A stretch of DNA of 64,000 bases from Bromus sterilis (GCA_950022295.1 OX465600.1:295289782-295353781), one strand, 5' to 3'; shown: positions 1 through 12,606, numbered from the stretch's first letter. The notes: generated from the sequence alone by a model not told the origin. Numbers and translations: made by a program.

Positions 1-3000
1 AAGCTGCGCACATCTAAGGGCCACTTGGTGTATAAAAGACCGCCAGCCAGATCACAACTAAGGTCTCGAAAAACCCATACTAAGACATGCATGTTATAAT
101 CATACACGCAGCACACATGCCTAGTATGAACAGCATGTATCATCACATAACTCTACAAAGTACTCTTTATAGATATACACATAGAGCATACAAAGATCAC
201 ATGTCTGTGATCAACATCACATCATACAACGGAAGCAAATTAGGTCTGAGTACAGACAAGTTTAACAAATGGCTTAGAGAAGCCTTGTATAACAAACATG
301 CCCTTCCACGAGGGGCCAGACTGCTGTCTGGGATTATACTACCAAGGTCAACATCGAGCTTCACGAAGGTGACTCCATCGGGGTCCGGTTCTTATCTAAA
401 ACATAGAATAAGCAAACGTGAGTACAAAGTCGTACTCAGCAAGACTTACATCAGATCTAAACTACTCATGCTCAAGTATCAAGGTAAAGGAGGTGGGGTT
501 CAACATGCAGAAGTGCCAGCTTTGACTTGGCTAATCCTGTACTACGAGTACCAGACTTTGAGGTAAGAAGCGTACACGAGTCCACTACATCTCCAAACAA
601 TACACCACTATGGTTACTTCCTCGACTTCCCCACGAAGAAGCACACCATAGCACTCACGCTTATCTTGCGGATTTTATAAGTATCCATTCAAGTTGTCTA
701 TGATCAAGTAGAGGTTTCCAAGTAGTCCATAACCGCGGACACGGCTATTCGAATAGTTCATTAACCCTGCAGGGGTGTACATCTTCACACGCGTGTCATC
801 ACTTATCGCCTCGTTCTTGGCATCCTTCAAGCAGATGTCGGACGTGGATGAAACCAAGGCACTAACCTCACATCAACTTCTCTAATCCAGGAGTCGACTA
901 CCTCAGTTTGGCACCGCTCGAGAGTCCGGCCGGTTCCACGAAACGGACTCAGATAATGTAAGGGACCGAGACGCCACCTCTGCCAGATGGTTTCACTGCC
1001 TCACAAGTCCACCCACATATCTAGGATGATGCAACCTTTTCTTCATTCTTTTTCTATGCACATGCCAAATGGAAAGCCCGAATCTATTGTGACTCCTCGA
1101 CCGGATCGGGTATGTAAAGAGGCCAAACGGGGCTCCCATAAAACCCTACATGTGGTCATACTCTTTGTCTTGGATCACAAAACAAGAACTCGGGGCCTAG
1201 GGCAGTGTTCAACAAGACAACCCACTGTGTACTCCTACACAGCCTCTCATCGTTCACCTTTGCTTAGGGTGGATTCACCAACACGTTTCACTTTCATCAA
1301 CACCACTGCGTTCATTCCATCCCGACTCACAATCAAAACATCCTCATTGTATCACTAAGCAGCAAAAGCACTAACAGTGCAGGGGCCACATGCTCATCAT
1401 TCAACTCCTAAATCTGCTAGGATTGTGGTTTGCTTAATACGGTGACAGAATGATAGGTCATGCATCGGAATGGGTTCAACTATGCGAAAGAACGTGTCTC
1501 GGTGATCTCCTAAACATGCATAAGCGAGACTGAGAGGGAAAATAGGATTTTATAGACATGATCAATGGGGTTTGCTTGCCTTGCTGACGAGGTTCGATAA
1601 CGGGGTCTTCAACGAAGGGGGTGGCCTCCGGTTCCAGTTGCACGTCTATCAAGCAAATAATCAAACAATGGTATAAATTTATTTGCAATGCATCAAACAC
1701 ATGATCAATATTTAAATGGTGATGTTCTTGGTCACAAAGTGTGTACAATTCCATTTAAAAGAAGTCACATGCAAAGTCATTTGCAAATGTGCTTCAAATT
1801 TGAATTTGAATTAAAGCCATATGGATGTTTTGCACTGTTCACCCAATTTTAATTGGTTAAACATGAAAACAGAGCCCATATTCATAATCCTTGGATTTTT
1901 CTGATATTTTTAGACATATTATTTGCTATATTTGGAGTTCATATGAATTAGTTATGAATTTCCCAAGTTTAAATGATTTTCTGGAATTTTCTGGAATTAC
2001 TTTAATTCTTTTCTATTTCTGGAAATTCTTTACTGCGTCAGCATTGCGTGGGGATGACGTCAAGGGGGGCTGACCAGTGGGTCCAGGCTGTCAGCCTCAG
2101 GGGGTTAATCCCCGGTTGGATTAACTTAACAGAGGGGTTAAAATAGGGGCAGGGCCCACCTGTCATTGGGCTAGAGGGGGTTAAGCAGGGTCATTAGGGC
2201 TAAATAATCCGGCCCGCCGGCGGTTAGCCGCCGGCGACCTGCAGACGCGGCGGAGGGTTGCCGGAGTGGGATTCCGGCCACCATTTGGCATGGGCGGACC
2301 ACGGGAAGAGGCGCCGGGCTCGTCCGCTTCGATCTGTGCCACCAGGGGGTCTCCAGGAGCTTCGAGACGACGGCTACGATGACGTTTGCGGCGGCCGGAG
2401 CTTGGACCTCGTCGGAGTCGGACTCCGGGGCACGGGAGGAGGCGGGAATAGGGGGGATCTGCTCACCGGAGTACGAGGAGAACGTTGACGTCCACGGCGT
2501 GGTCGGGGAAGCGCAGCAAGCGGCGAATCGACGACGGCAGAAGTGCGGCTCCGGCGACGACTTGTGGAGGAATCCGGCGTCTACGTGGCGAAGAAGCTGG
2601 CCATCTTCTGCACGGCGACGTAGGAGTTCCCGGTGCTCCCTCTGGACAACTTGGCTGGAGCTCTTGCTGGCTGGGAGCACGCGTGTGCGCGACGGCGCTC
2701 TCCGGCGGGCTCGGTCTTGCGCAAAAATGGCGATGCCGAGAGGAGGGGAAGGACCAGGGAGAGGGGAAGAGGAGCGGGGCGTGCACGGGGTCTGCACGGC
2801 GAGGGAAAGAGGCACAGGGGGCCTTGGAGCCTTCTCGGCGTCGCGGTGGCGCCGCGGCGTGCTCCCAGGCCGCCACCGAGCTGCTTCGGCGTCGGTGGGG
2901 AAGACGACAGGCGGCCGCTGCGGGCTGGGCCGAGGTGCTGGGCCAGACAGGCTTGAGTTGGGCCGAAGCCACGGGGTCCCTTTTCCTTTTAATTCTCTGT

Positions 3001-3427
3001 TTAAAATTTTCTGCCCTTTTGTTTTTCCCTGGTAAAAATACCAAAGCATTTTATAAAAATGCCCAATTACTTTTATAAATCCTAGGTGACCAGTAGCTAG
3101 TCACATATGGAATTTGGGCATTTTTGAAATTCAACAAATTTTGAATTTCAATTCAAATAGGGTTATTTTAATTTCCAAAGCCACTGTTTGAATATTAGAA
3201 AATTCCATGTGCATGGGATTGATCCCAAACCACTTTTAAAATGATCAGCAACATTTATAGGAATTTTCCAAATGTTCAAAAGAATTTTGGAAAAAGATTT
3301 TTCTCTGGCTATTTCAAATAAATTCTTAGGGCTTTCTGCTTCCCCATTTTTGAATTTCCTTTTGAATTTTTGCATGATGCAAAGGAATCAAACAACCCTA
3401 GCACTTACCCTAGTTGGGGTTCTGACA
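1..3427 (-). mobile_element. Partial long LTR of an unidentified Gypsy-like element, running off the left edge
   Basis: Read on the minus strand, this stretch starts TGTCAGAACCCC at 3427 and continues without coding sequence to the left edge. It has the make-up of a long grass Gypsy LTR: an AT-rich start, a GC-rich block (about 2170-3000) and AT-rich sequence beyond. Overlapping GC-rich frames on both strands at 2171-3049 are composition artefacts. The sequence to its right (3428-5178) belongs to another, plus-strand element, so 3427 is taken as an insertion edge with CAATC as candidate target duplication. The other end lies outside the window, so solo LTR versus full element cannot be decided. 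The LTR assignment is inferred from one terminus and overall composition. Confidence 0.5.
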
Positions 3428-3580
3428 CAATCTTTCTCAGTACGCCACAGGGATGGATTCTAGCACAAGCTATCGCAGCAAATTGCAGCACAGGACAGGT
3501 ACATCCACAGTACCAAGGGAAAACTTCCAAGGCAAAACATCCAGTCATCTTTAGTAAGCTATCAGAGAAGCTCCCCTCGT

Positions 3581-3706
3581 ACGACACCCAACCTTCCTCA
3601 CTACGCCACCGGAGAAAGCTTTCGGGATACGATACCCAACCTTCTTCAGCACGCTACCCCAGCAAAGCTCGAGCATAAGCTACCCAGTCTTCTCCAACAC
3701 GCCATT
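3581..3706 (+). repeat. Degenerate 48-bp tandem repeat, about 2.6 copies
   Basis: Copies start near 3581, 3629 and 3677 and share the pattern ACGAYACCCAACCTTCYTCA followed by an ACGCYA-type segment. The third copy is partial and diverged. It lies in the 3' untranslated part of the long-LTR element. Confidence 0.5.
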
Positions 3707-5163
3707 GTGCCTGTGACAGTGTTGTCCGAAACCCGACTGTTCAGAGTCCATGAAGATTTCAACATAGACAGTTACATATGGACCTGCACATTTTATGGGC
3801 ACAATTCTCAAGATATGTGACCTACTCCAGTATGGATACAACCATTCTCATAGTCAAGTGAGTTATACACATGGAAAGTGGTAAGTGTTGCAACTCCTGC
3901 GAGGAACACAAGCCAAAGAATCAGATACACACCCCAGCCGGGTGGAAAGATCGACAAGTCAGGAAGGAACACCCTAAGGAAAGGAAATGATGAAGCCTTT
4001 GGTCTCAACCACAACCACAAGGTTCAGCGCCTCACATCCGACAAGGCCCCGAAGGAGGATAACCTTGAGGTACAATTTATTGCAACCAACAGTAAGCATG
4101 ATTAGCCAAGAGATAAAGGATGAAGGAAGCCCAGCTAGCTCAGAGAAAGGATTCCGACCACAGGAAAGTCAGCATACGAGAAGTACCTAAAAGTGTGATT
4201 GTCGCAGTAGCAAGGACCAAGGCATACATACATGGCGTATGTGGAACCTTGCTGCGATATTTGCGACAGAGGTTAGTGTCACACCTATAAGATGCCAAAA
4301 GTATGCAACTCTTGCGAGTCCGACAAGTAAGGTAAAGGATTAATTGCCTGGACTTCATTGTCAAATTCACCTCGATCAGTCAAAACCATGCTTCCATACG
4401 AATCACCATGGACACCTAAACCTAAGGAATCTCACTTCATGTGGGAAAGAAACCGAGTACCAATCCAGTCCACTTGTGCAGTTGCACATGTTTGCAATTG
4501 TCAGTTTTGCTGGAATACTCCAGTAGGACCCGCTAAAGATCCCCTACCCGGCTCAGCAATTTGACTTCCAGGACCGTGTTGAAGCATAACACAGCCTACT
4601 GCCACACCCGTATATGGAAACAGGTCAAGTAAATCTCAGCGTGAGTAAAAATGCAGAGTTTATGCTCTTGCCCATCAGAATTAATGCTCAAGCAGGATGA
4701 GCCAACAGCCAAGGGATGCAACATCATGTGCAGACAGTCAAAGTTCCACACAATGGGACATCACGATGATGAGCATCTTGAGTTCAGCAACGACTCATGG
4801 CAGGTAAGTCTATTCTCGAAGAGGCCGATAAAAGGATTCGAGAATGTGTCGCAGAAAAGGCTCGAGATACCCCGAGGATAGTACGGATAGCGTCCGCATC
4901 CAATCTATGGCAAGATACCTCGCTATCATACAAGTGAACCAACATGAGGATGGAAGACAATAGGAAAGGATCTGATACATAAAAGAAAAACACCTGTCAG
5001 AAATATGGATTGGGTGAAGTAAACCCACTGAGCCAAAATGTCTTGGATGCTACCGCGGGAACATTATGCAGTGAAAAGGAAACCCGAGAAGCAATAAGTT
5101 TCCTTAAGATGGTAAGTTTCCAATGGTTCCCTGAGCAACCAAATCTCTAGGACGAGATTTTCC

Positions 5164-5178
5164 TAAGGGGAGTAGGTT
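5164..5178 (+). promoter_or_regulatory. Polypurine tract of the long-LTR Gypsy element
   Basis: A purine-rich stretch (TAAGGGGAGTAGGTT) directly abuts the LTR start TGTGACACC. It marks the LTR at 5179 as a 3' LTR and primes plus-strand synthesis in this class of element. Confidence 0.55.
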
Positions 5179-6313
5179 TGTGACACCCTAGATTTTGCAA
5201 CTTTTTATTTCCAAAAACTTTTCTTATTTATTTCAGGATTTGCCAGTTGGTTTGATTTTGAGCAACTCTTTGGACTTCAAACTTGAGCATATTTTCTTTC
5301 CTTTCTCAAGTGGACCATGATTCTCAAAACTTTTCCAATAATCATCCCTCGATCCAACCCCTCCAAGCCACTTTTCCCTTCATGCCATATATTCCTTTTC
5401 CAATAAAAGGAATATTCACTTTATTTGAGGATTGTGAAGCAACCCCTATTTATATTGCTCCATAAATCCCCAAATAATTCCCACATGTCATTGATATCAT
5501 ATCTTGACAAAATATCCAAAAAAATTGCATGGTCCAAGTGGATTTTTCACCTAGATAAATTCATTTGTCTGTTGGGGCAGAATAGCACTTTGTGAAGGAT
5601 GGGTTATTTATCCTTGTCCATTTCCTCTGAAACTTTTTGTACAAGATCTTATGATCATTTCATAATCCTATGACAAATTTCAGCTCTAGGGTACTAGCCA
5701 AACTCCCTCACCAAATTCCCAAAGTTTGTATGCAGCAAGGGGCATTGTGAAGGAAGTGCAAGGTAGGAGTATAAAATTGCTCTGAATTTTTTCACACATG
5801 TTACCACACCCAAATGACTCCCATAAACCATGTTTTAGCCAAACCCAACCACCCATGAGAGGGAATCATCAAGATCAAGTTTCTGGCCAGCAGGGTACCT
5901 TGTGAAGCAAGTGCTAGCTAGGTACTTCCCCTAGCCTGAAGTTTTGCACACTTGTGCACACCCCCAAATAACCTCTCTCCACCAAATTTGAGACAAATCC
6001 AACCACCCAATTGATGACAGCTTCAACATCAAGTTTCTGACTAGATTGTACATTTGCAAAGGAAGTATGTGCACACCATGTCCAATTGACCTCAAATTTC
6101 ACAGAACCGTAGTCCTTCCAACCACAAGACAATGCGACAACATAGCCCCCTCCCCCTGTTCACCATTCGACCACAGATTGCTCTCCAAGTTTGTTGTATC
6201 CAACTGTTCCTTGAGTTAGAGATCACACCAGGGCTCCTTTGGTCAAACTCTTTGCACATGCGTGATCAGCAATGAGAGGACTACACGAGGGACAAGGTTG
6301 GCCATGTGAAAAT

Positions 6314-7952
6314 TGATGGCTTCTCGCCCCTCGTTCGTTCCCCCAAGTGGAAGGTTTGAGATGCAGTGCAGCAGCAAGTTTCCCTCGGTGAAGATACCAA
6401 GGTTATCGAACCAGTAGGACTCAGGAGATACAAGTAGGTGGCAACGTCGCCAGAAATTGCTTCCTGACTAGGGTGTTGTCGTGGACCTGCACACAGCAAC
6501 AAATAACTTTGCTCCCAACGAGTACAGAGGAGTTTTCAATTCCTCCGGCCTTGTCGTTTACAAAGGATCAACGCAAGAGATAAAAGGTGCAAAGGAAAGT
6601 AAAAGCTAAAAGTAAATTGAGGGTGTGAAAAATAATATGAAGATGGACCATGGTCCCGTGATTTTCACTAGTGATGTCTCTCTCCCAAAAGACGATAAAA
6701 GTGATAGCGAGGTAAACAAATCACAGTTGGGCAATTGACAGGATTATGAAGGCACCGCAATGCTAACTATGCTGCAAAGAAAGGAAGGGCTCAAAAGCAA
6801 TGGGCAGTACGCCAAGGTAAGTAGACCGAAATCCATCTGCATCTACTACGAGTCATCCACCTTGATATCTCTATCCAGAACATCTCGCTGCTATTAAGTT
6901 GCGAATCCCACCCAAAGTGTAAACTCAAAGCAACAGACAACTGCATTAAAATAACTTTGCGTAAAGTAAACAATCCTTGCACCCGCAGGTACAAGCACCG
7001 TTGTTTTATCCCTGGTGGCAATAGCACATCCCCTAGTCTCAAGTTTCTGTCACTCAAGCTAGACATCAAGGGGCTGAACCCACAATCGAGCATAACGCTC
7101 TCTCTTGGAGTTGCAAATAAAATACTTGGCCAAAGCAAATACCGCAACGGAGAACATGCAAGAATTTACTCAAGAACAAAATATAAAAGAGAAGAAACAA
7201 ATATATTACTCATCACAATCTGAACATAGTCTCATAATCCATCAGATCCCAACAAACTCAGCATAGCAACAGCAGAAATTACATAGATGCCTCGATCATG
7301 TGAGGCAGCTCACGAGGACTCGAAAGTGAAAGCACAAAAGGGGGAGAGATAGATCACATAGCTACTGGTCACGGACCCATGGTCCAAGGGAAACTACTCA
7401 CGGTAGATACGGGAGGCGTCCATGGCTATGGAGGGTCTCCCGGAGGGGGCAGCTTCTCCCGGCAGGGTGCCGGAGCAGCTTCTCCAGGAAGCCCCGATCT
7501 TGAAACGGCGGCGGCGGCGGAACAGAGGAAAGATCGCGAAAGAGGAGTCTGTATTAGGGGTTTCCACCCTGAGGGGTAAATATAGACGAAGGGGGCATCA
7601 AGGGGACCCACGAGGCAGTCAGGAGGGTCCCTGGCGCGGCCCAAGGTGGGGCCGTGCCACCTGCCCTCCTGGCTGCCTGGTGGTGGCCCCCTTCCCTCTC
7701 TTGGTGATTCCGGAAACTTCTGTTGCGCTGATTTTTTATATATTTTTCCCGGAATTTTTGGAGCACTTTTAATGGCCAGAAAACCTGAAATACAAGAACA
7801 ACAGAAAACAGAAACTGGCAACTGGGTGCACTGAGTTAATAGGTTAGTCCAAATAGGTTCAAAAGTGTATGAAAGTTCAAGAAAAACATGGCAAAGTCAC
7901 ACAAAACATGCATGGAGAAATAAGAAATTATAGATACGTTTGGGACGTATCA
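6314..7952 (-). mobile_element. Solo LTR, Athila-like Gypsy family 1
   Basis: A 1639-bp LTR on the minus strand is bounded by TGAT (6314) and ATCA (7952) and flanked by a perfect 5-bp target duplication AAAAT (6309-6313 and 7953-7957). Its sequence matches the LTRs at 37700-39316 and 51246-52844 of the same family. Two matching landmarks are the CCCCAAGTGGAAGG segment and the GATACGTTTGGGACGTATCA end. A TATA-like box for minus-strand transcription lies at 7577-7584. No internal domain, primer site or second LTR is present, so it is the product of LTR-LTR recombination. It interrupts LTR copy A. Confidence 0.9.
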
Positions 7953-8142
7953 AAAATCTATCCAGAGCACCAGTGAACTTGGTGAGCATGCATATGGTGT
8001 GCACTCGGCATGCGGTGCGCGTGGCCCGAGGCACTGGACACGTCCACATCGAACCATCTCGATGCGCGCCACCTCACCCGACCACTGCTCCGCCGTGGAT
8101 GTGTCTGCTCGGCGGCTTTTGTCCACGGGCATCGCCGCTAGC

Positions 8143-8150
8143 TATTTAAA
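8143..8150 (+). promoter_or_regulatory. TATA-like box of LTR copy A
   Basis: TATTTAAA lies in a GC-rich context and is followed by a pyrimidine-rich, transcript-like leader. It corresponds in position to TATATAAG at 34651 in LTR copy B. This is inferred from position and composition only. Confidence 0.45.
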
Positions 8151-9589
8151 GTCATCCCCTTGCTCGCCCAGCTCCACCATAGAGCTACCCTCTCTCCCAA
8201 TCGATGCCCAGTGCAGAGACTTGACACCGACGAGCTATTCTTCCTCCACTCCGGCGAGCTCCGCCGCTCGGCATCGCAGTCGTCTCCAACCGGTTCCCGT
8301 GCCCCTCCGGCCAAGCCCAGACCACCATTACCCTCCCCTCGGCCCCGTGGTGCTTCCCTAACCGCCCGCGCCCCAAATTTTGGTCGGAATCATGGACCTC
8401 GTCGGATCATGTGGCATGCCGCCGCCAGAGAAGACGGTGGCCACGCCGTCCGGCCACCTCTCGAGACGTTGTGGGTACGGGCATGCTCGCCTTGGATTGA
8501 CCGAGCCCCCTGCACCATCCTTTCCCCCGGTCGTGCACTCCTCGTCGGCGAGCTCGACGCCGGTGAGCCCCATGCCTTTGTTTCTCTCCCCCTCTCTCTA
8601 ACCTGGCAAGATGGCCCCACACGCCAGCCACTCATCCCAGCCTGAAACGTTTTTAAGTGAAAACGTATTCCCTAAAGCCGACTTCGACGTCACCCCCTTC
8701 TGGAATATCCAGAAAATCAATTTAAATATATTTTAATTCATTATTTTTTACCAATCTTTGACTAGTGATATCTTTTATTCTATAAGTCCAAATGAGTTGA
8801 TTCTTTTTCCCCTAGTTTTTTATTGAGCCCCTCTTTAATTTGGCATAAATTTTATGCCATGTTGTTATGTTGTTATTTTCTGATCAAAATAAACCTTGTA
8901 TGTGACATTTTATTTGACCTTTTAAAATATTTATTTTCAGGGATTTATTTGTGTTGAAGACCAGGAGTATTTCACACTCCCTTGGTGAAAGGCAAGCCAC
9001 AACCCCCTTTCCATATTTGTTAGACTTTGACGTAGTTTAAAACTTGCTTTGACCTTCAAATATTGCGATGACTTCTCTGATATGCTATGACCATGTTATT
9101 GCCATGATTGCGCTCTCTTATTTGTATCACCAAGGAGGGAAGGCTATGCCTGCACGATTACCATGGCCCGGTAAACAGCGATAGTCTTGAGAGCCAGTTT
9201 GGTTATATGGATCTCTGTCCCCGTTTGGGACAATGTTGTTTGCCACGCGGTGGCCGTTTTCCACGATGGTGGCGGGTGTCTGGAGGACACGGGGCTACCC
9301 ACGGCATGACTTGCGAAGTATGTGAGGTGATATGATAAGGGAGGCACGCGGTATAATGGTATCGTTGGAGAAGTCCTAGTCCACTCCTATGGTAGGAGTT
9401 CTGAGGTTCCTGTGGGACAAGTTCCAAGGTACTGGGTGAGAGAAGAACTCCATGGTGTGGGTAAAGTGCGCAACCTCTGCAGAGGGTATGAATCAATTCG
9501 AGTAGCCGAGTCTACGGTATTGGACACAGTTCATACTAGGTCACACTATGGATCAACATGAACCTGGTTGATGATCGTGCTAAGTTGTT

Positions 9590-9778
9590 GGTCATGCGAT
9601 GAACCGTGAAAGTTGTTGGTCATGCAATGACCCGTGGAAGTTATTGGTCATGCGATGACCCGTGAAGTTGTTGGTCATGCAATGACCCTTGAAAGTTGTT
9701 GGTCATGCGATGACCTGTATCCTGATTGTTGAGTCTGCAAGGACTCTGAGGTAAGTTGCATGATCATGCGATGATCAT
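9590..9778 (+). repeat. Tandem hairpin array in LTR copy A (28-bp units)
   Basis: Five units spaced 27-28 bp apart each carry an inverted repeat GGTCAT-GCR-ATGACC (9590-9605 with one extra base, 9618-9632, 9646-9660, 9673-9687, 9701-9715). Two further hairpins follow: GAGTC...GACTC at 9731-9746 and ATGATCAT-GCG-ATGATCAT at 9760-9778. The array is downstream of the TATA-like box, so it would be transcribed. Copy B lacks this part of the LTR. Confidence 0.8.
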
Positions 9779-10065
9779 GAGATGAGTAAGTGGTCCATGT
9801 GACCTTAAACGATGGTTGTTCTTGCACTAGTCTTAATCTTGGAATTATGCTAGATTTATCATGTTAACATTGTTTGAACTGTTATTGCCATGCTATTGTT
9901 TTGCCCTGATGCTTTGGTTGTTGTGAGCTTGCAAGTACATTCAATGTACTGACCTGGCGTGTCATGCCAGATTTGCAGGCAATGTTGTGGCTGCGTAGGA
10001 CGACGTTCCCGGTGTTTGCGAGCTAGGAGGTGTCCCAGTAAGTGTCCCTTTGGAGTGGAGTCCAT

Positions 10066-11743
10066 TGATATGTCCAAAACGTATCTATAATTTATGGTTG
10101 CTCCATGCCTCTTTTGTGTGATATTGCTATGATATTGATGAACTTCCATACACTTTTGATCATATTTGAACTAACCTTTTAACTCAGTGCACCCCAGTGC
10201 CAGTTCCTGTTTTCTGCTGTTTTTGTATTTCAGGTTTCCCCCATATTAAAAGTGCTCCAAAAATTCGGTAAACATACAATAAAAAATCAGCGCAGAAGAA
10301 GCTTCGGGAAGCACCGAGGGGAGGGGGGGCAGAGGGGACCCACCAGGGGCCCAGGCGCCCTCCCGGCGCGCCCTAGGGTGGGGCCACGCCAGGGGGCCGC
10401 CTAGACCCCTGGTGGCCCCCCTGGCTGCCCCCCTTCGCCTATATATCCCTCGTGACGTGAAACCCCCGTGACGGGAACCCTTTTCCGCGATCTCTCCTCT
10501 GTTGCGCCGCCGCCGCGCTTCCAAGATCGGGAGCACCAGAAGACCTCTTCACGGCACCCTGCCGGAGGGAGGAATCACCTCCGGGAGCTTCTCCACCACC
10601 ATGGATGCTTCCCGGATGAACATGAGTAGTCCACCTTAGACCATGGGTCTATGATCAGTAGCTATGTGATGTTCTCCTCCCCTCTTTGTTCTTCATGGAT
10701 TAGACCTCGTGAGCTGCCCTACATGATCGAGGCACATATGTAATCTTTCTGCTATTGCTATGCTGAGTTTGCTGGGATCCGATGGATTATGAGACTATGT
10801 TCAGATTGTGTTTGAGTAATATATTTTACTCTCCTCTTTTATATTTATATTCTTGAGTAATTCTTGCATGTTCTCCGTTGTTGTTTATTGCTTTGGCCAA
10901 GTAGTAGGTAGTGACTCCAAGAGGGAGCGGTATGCATGATTGTGGGTTCATGCCCCCTAATGACTAACTTGAGTGACAGAAACATCAGTCTAGGGGATGT
11001 GCTGTTGCCACAAGGGGGAAAACAACGGTGCTTGTACTTGCGGGGTGCAAGGATTGTTTACTTTACGCAAAGTTCTTTAATGCAGTTGTCCGTTGCTTTG
11101 AGTTTACACTTTGGGTGGGATTCGCAACTTAATACCAGCGAGATGTTCTGGATAGATATCTCAAGGTGGATGATTAGTAGGTAGATGCAGATGGATTTCG
11201 GTCTACTTGTCTTGGCGTACCGCCCATGCTTTTGAGCCTCTTCCTTTCTTTATAGCATAGTTAGCATTGGTTTGCGCACATAATCCTGTCAATTGCCCAG
11301 CTGTAATTTGTTTACCTCGCATGGCTATTTTATCGTCTTTTGGGAGAGAGACATCACTAGTGAACATCATAGGACCCCGGTCCATATTTTCAATACTGTT
11401 AACACCCACTATCAATTTACTGCTTTATTTACTTTTCCGTTGCTATCACTATCATTATTATCCCGTGCGTTTTATCCTTTGTAAACAACAAGGCCGGAGG
11501 AATTGACAACTCCTCTGTACTCGTTGGGAAGCAAAGTTATTTGTTGTGTGTGCAGGTTCAGGTGAAGTAAGCAACCTTGAGTTGTGAACGGCGCCATCGT
11601 TCACTTCACCACCTTCTTGTATCTGTTGGAGTCCTACTGGTTCGATACTCAACCTTAGCATCTTCGCTAAGGGAAATTTCTGCTATCTACATCTCAACCT
11701 TCCACTTTGGTAAACAACGAGGGGCCGTTAAATCGTACCATCA
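10066..11743 (+). mobile_element. 5' LTR of the 10066-17180 element
   Basis: A 1678-bp LTR starts TGAT and ends ATCA. TATATAT at 10440-10446 is the likely TATA box, followed by the GC-rich leader. It pairs with 15511-17180. The last bases precede the primer site by 11 nt. Confidence 0.92.
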
Positions 11744-11754
11744 AAAGCAATTTT

Positions 11755-11772
11755 TGGCGCCGTTGCTGGGGA
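11755..11772 (+). promoter_or_regulatory. Primer-binding site, tRNA-Asp type
   Basis: TGGCGCCGTTGCTGGGGA differs by one base (GCT for GCC) from the TGGCGCCGTTGCCGGGGA sites at 45570 and 51236 in this window. That sequence is complementary to the 3' end of plant tRNA-Asp and is characteristic of Athila-like elements. Confidence 0.85.
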
Positions 11773-11907
11773 CTCCACTCTTCAATATAGGGGAGTTGCA
11801 CACTATCTTTTATCTTTGCTTTTTAGTCTTGTTAGTTTACCTTTCAGTTTTTTCTTTAGTTCTCTTTATCAAAAAACAAAAAAATAGTTATCTTTCTTGC
11901 TGCTACT

Positions 11908-12606
11908 ATGGGTTCCTCCGTGAACACCAAGTTGTGTGACTTCACTAGTCACAACAACAGTGACTTTATTTGCACTCCTATTTCTACACCTACTACTTTA
12001 GCACCTTCTTATGAGATTAAACCTGCTTTGTTGAACCTTGTTATGAAAGATCAATTCTTCGGTGCTGGAGATGATGATGCTTTGCACTTAAATAATTTTA
12101 TTGAGCTCTATGATATGAAAAAGTACAAAGAAGTAGATGGTTGGGATCCTATGATTAAAATTAAGTTGAATAACTTTTCTTCCTATGCTTTATGTGATGT
12201 TGGAGCTAGTACCTCCATTATGCCCAAAAGAATGTATGATATATTTGAATTGAAACCTTTTGATTCTTGTTCTTTTGGTGTTCGTCTTGTCGACTCTTCC
12301 GCAAAGAAACCTTTGGGGAAGATCAATGATGTTCTTATCATTGTCAATGACAATTATGTTCCCGTTGATTTTACTATTATGGACATTGAATGTGAACCTT
12401 CTTGTCCAGTTATTTTGGGACGTCCTTTTCTTCGCACCGTGGGTGCTATTATTGATATGAAAGAAGGGATTATAAAATTCCAATTCCCTCTCAATAAAGG
12501 GATTGAACACTTCCCTAGGAAAAATATTAAGTTGCCTTTTGAGTCCTTCACACGGGCTAGTTTTTTCTTGAAAAGACTTGATCTATTTTGCATTAAGCCT
12601 AGCTAA
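11908..12606 (+). CDS. gag-pro: Internally deleted gag-protease of the family 1 element
   Basis: This is an open frame of 232 residues. Residues 1-77 match the gag N-terminus of the related copy at 51091 (both start MGS and contain KLCDFTSHNNSDFICTPI). The remainder matches its retropepsin-like domain, with the Athila-type active-site region CDVGAST and the later motif ILGRPFLRT. About 450 codons of central gag present in the sister copy are missing. The join lies at a GATGG (12136-12140) that occurs at both edges in the sister copy, and the frame is kept. The product would lack most of the capsid region and the nucleic-acid-binding part. The start was chosen because the ATG aligns with that of the sister copy. 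It is probably non-functional. Confidence 0.8.
   Translation: MGSSVNTKLCDFTSHNNSDFICTPISTPTTLAPSYEIKPALLNLVMKDQFFGAGDDDALHLNNFIELYDMKKYKEVDGWDPMIKIKLNNFSSYALCDVGASTSIMPKRMYDIFELKPFDSCSFGVRLVDSSAKKPLGKINDVLIIVNDNYVPVDFTIMDIECEPSCPVILGRPFLRTVGAIIDMKEGIIKFQFPLNKGIEHFPRKNIKLPFESFTRASFFLKRLDLFCIKPS

Larger units (their letters stand above)
3428..5178 (+). mobile_element. 3' internal remnant of a long-LTR Gypsy element
   Basis: This is non-coding sequence directly upstream of a polypurine tract and an LTR start at 5179, so it reads as the 3' untranslated end of the internal domain of the element whose 3' LTR is copy A. No integrase or RT motif is recognisable and the frames are short. The motif GGACGAGATTTTCCTAAGGG just before the LTR resembles the GGACGAG-type 3' ends of plant chromovirus-like Gypsy elements (inference). 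The rest of the internal domain and the 5' LTR lie left of the 1-3427 insertion, outside the window. Confidence 0.5.

Noticed and set aside
2171..3078. Several overlapping frames of 190-290 codons on both strands
   Set aside because: They lie in a GC-rich LTR block, overlap in four or more frames, are rich in Arg/Pro/Ser/Ala and show no domain. Stop codons are rare there because of base composition.
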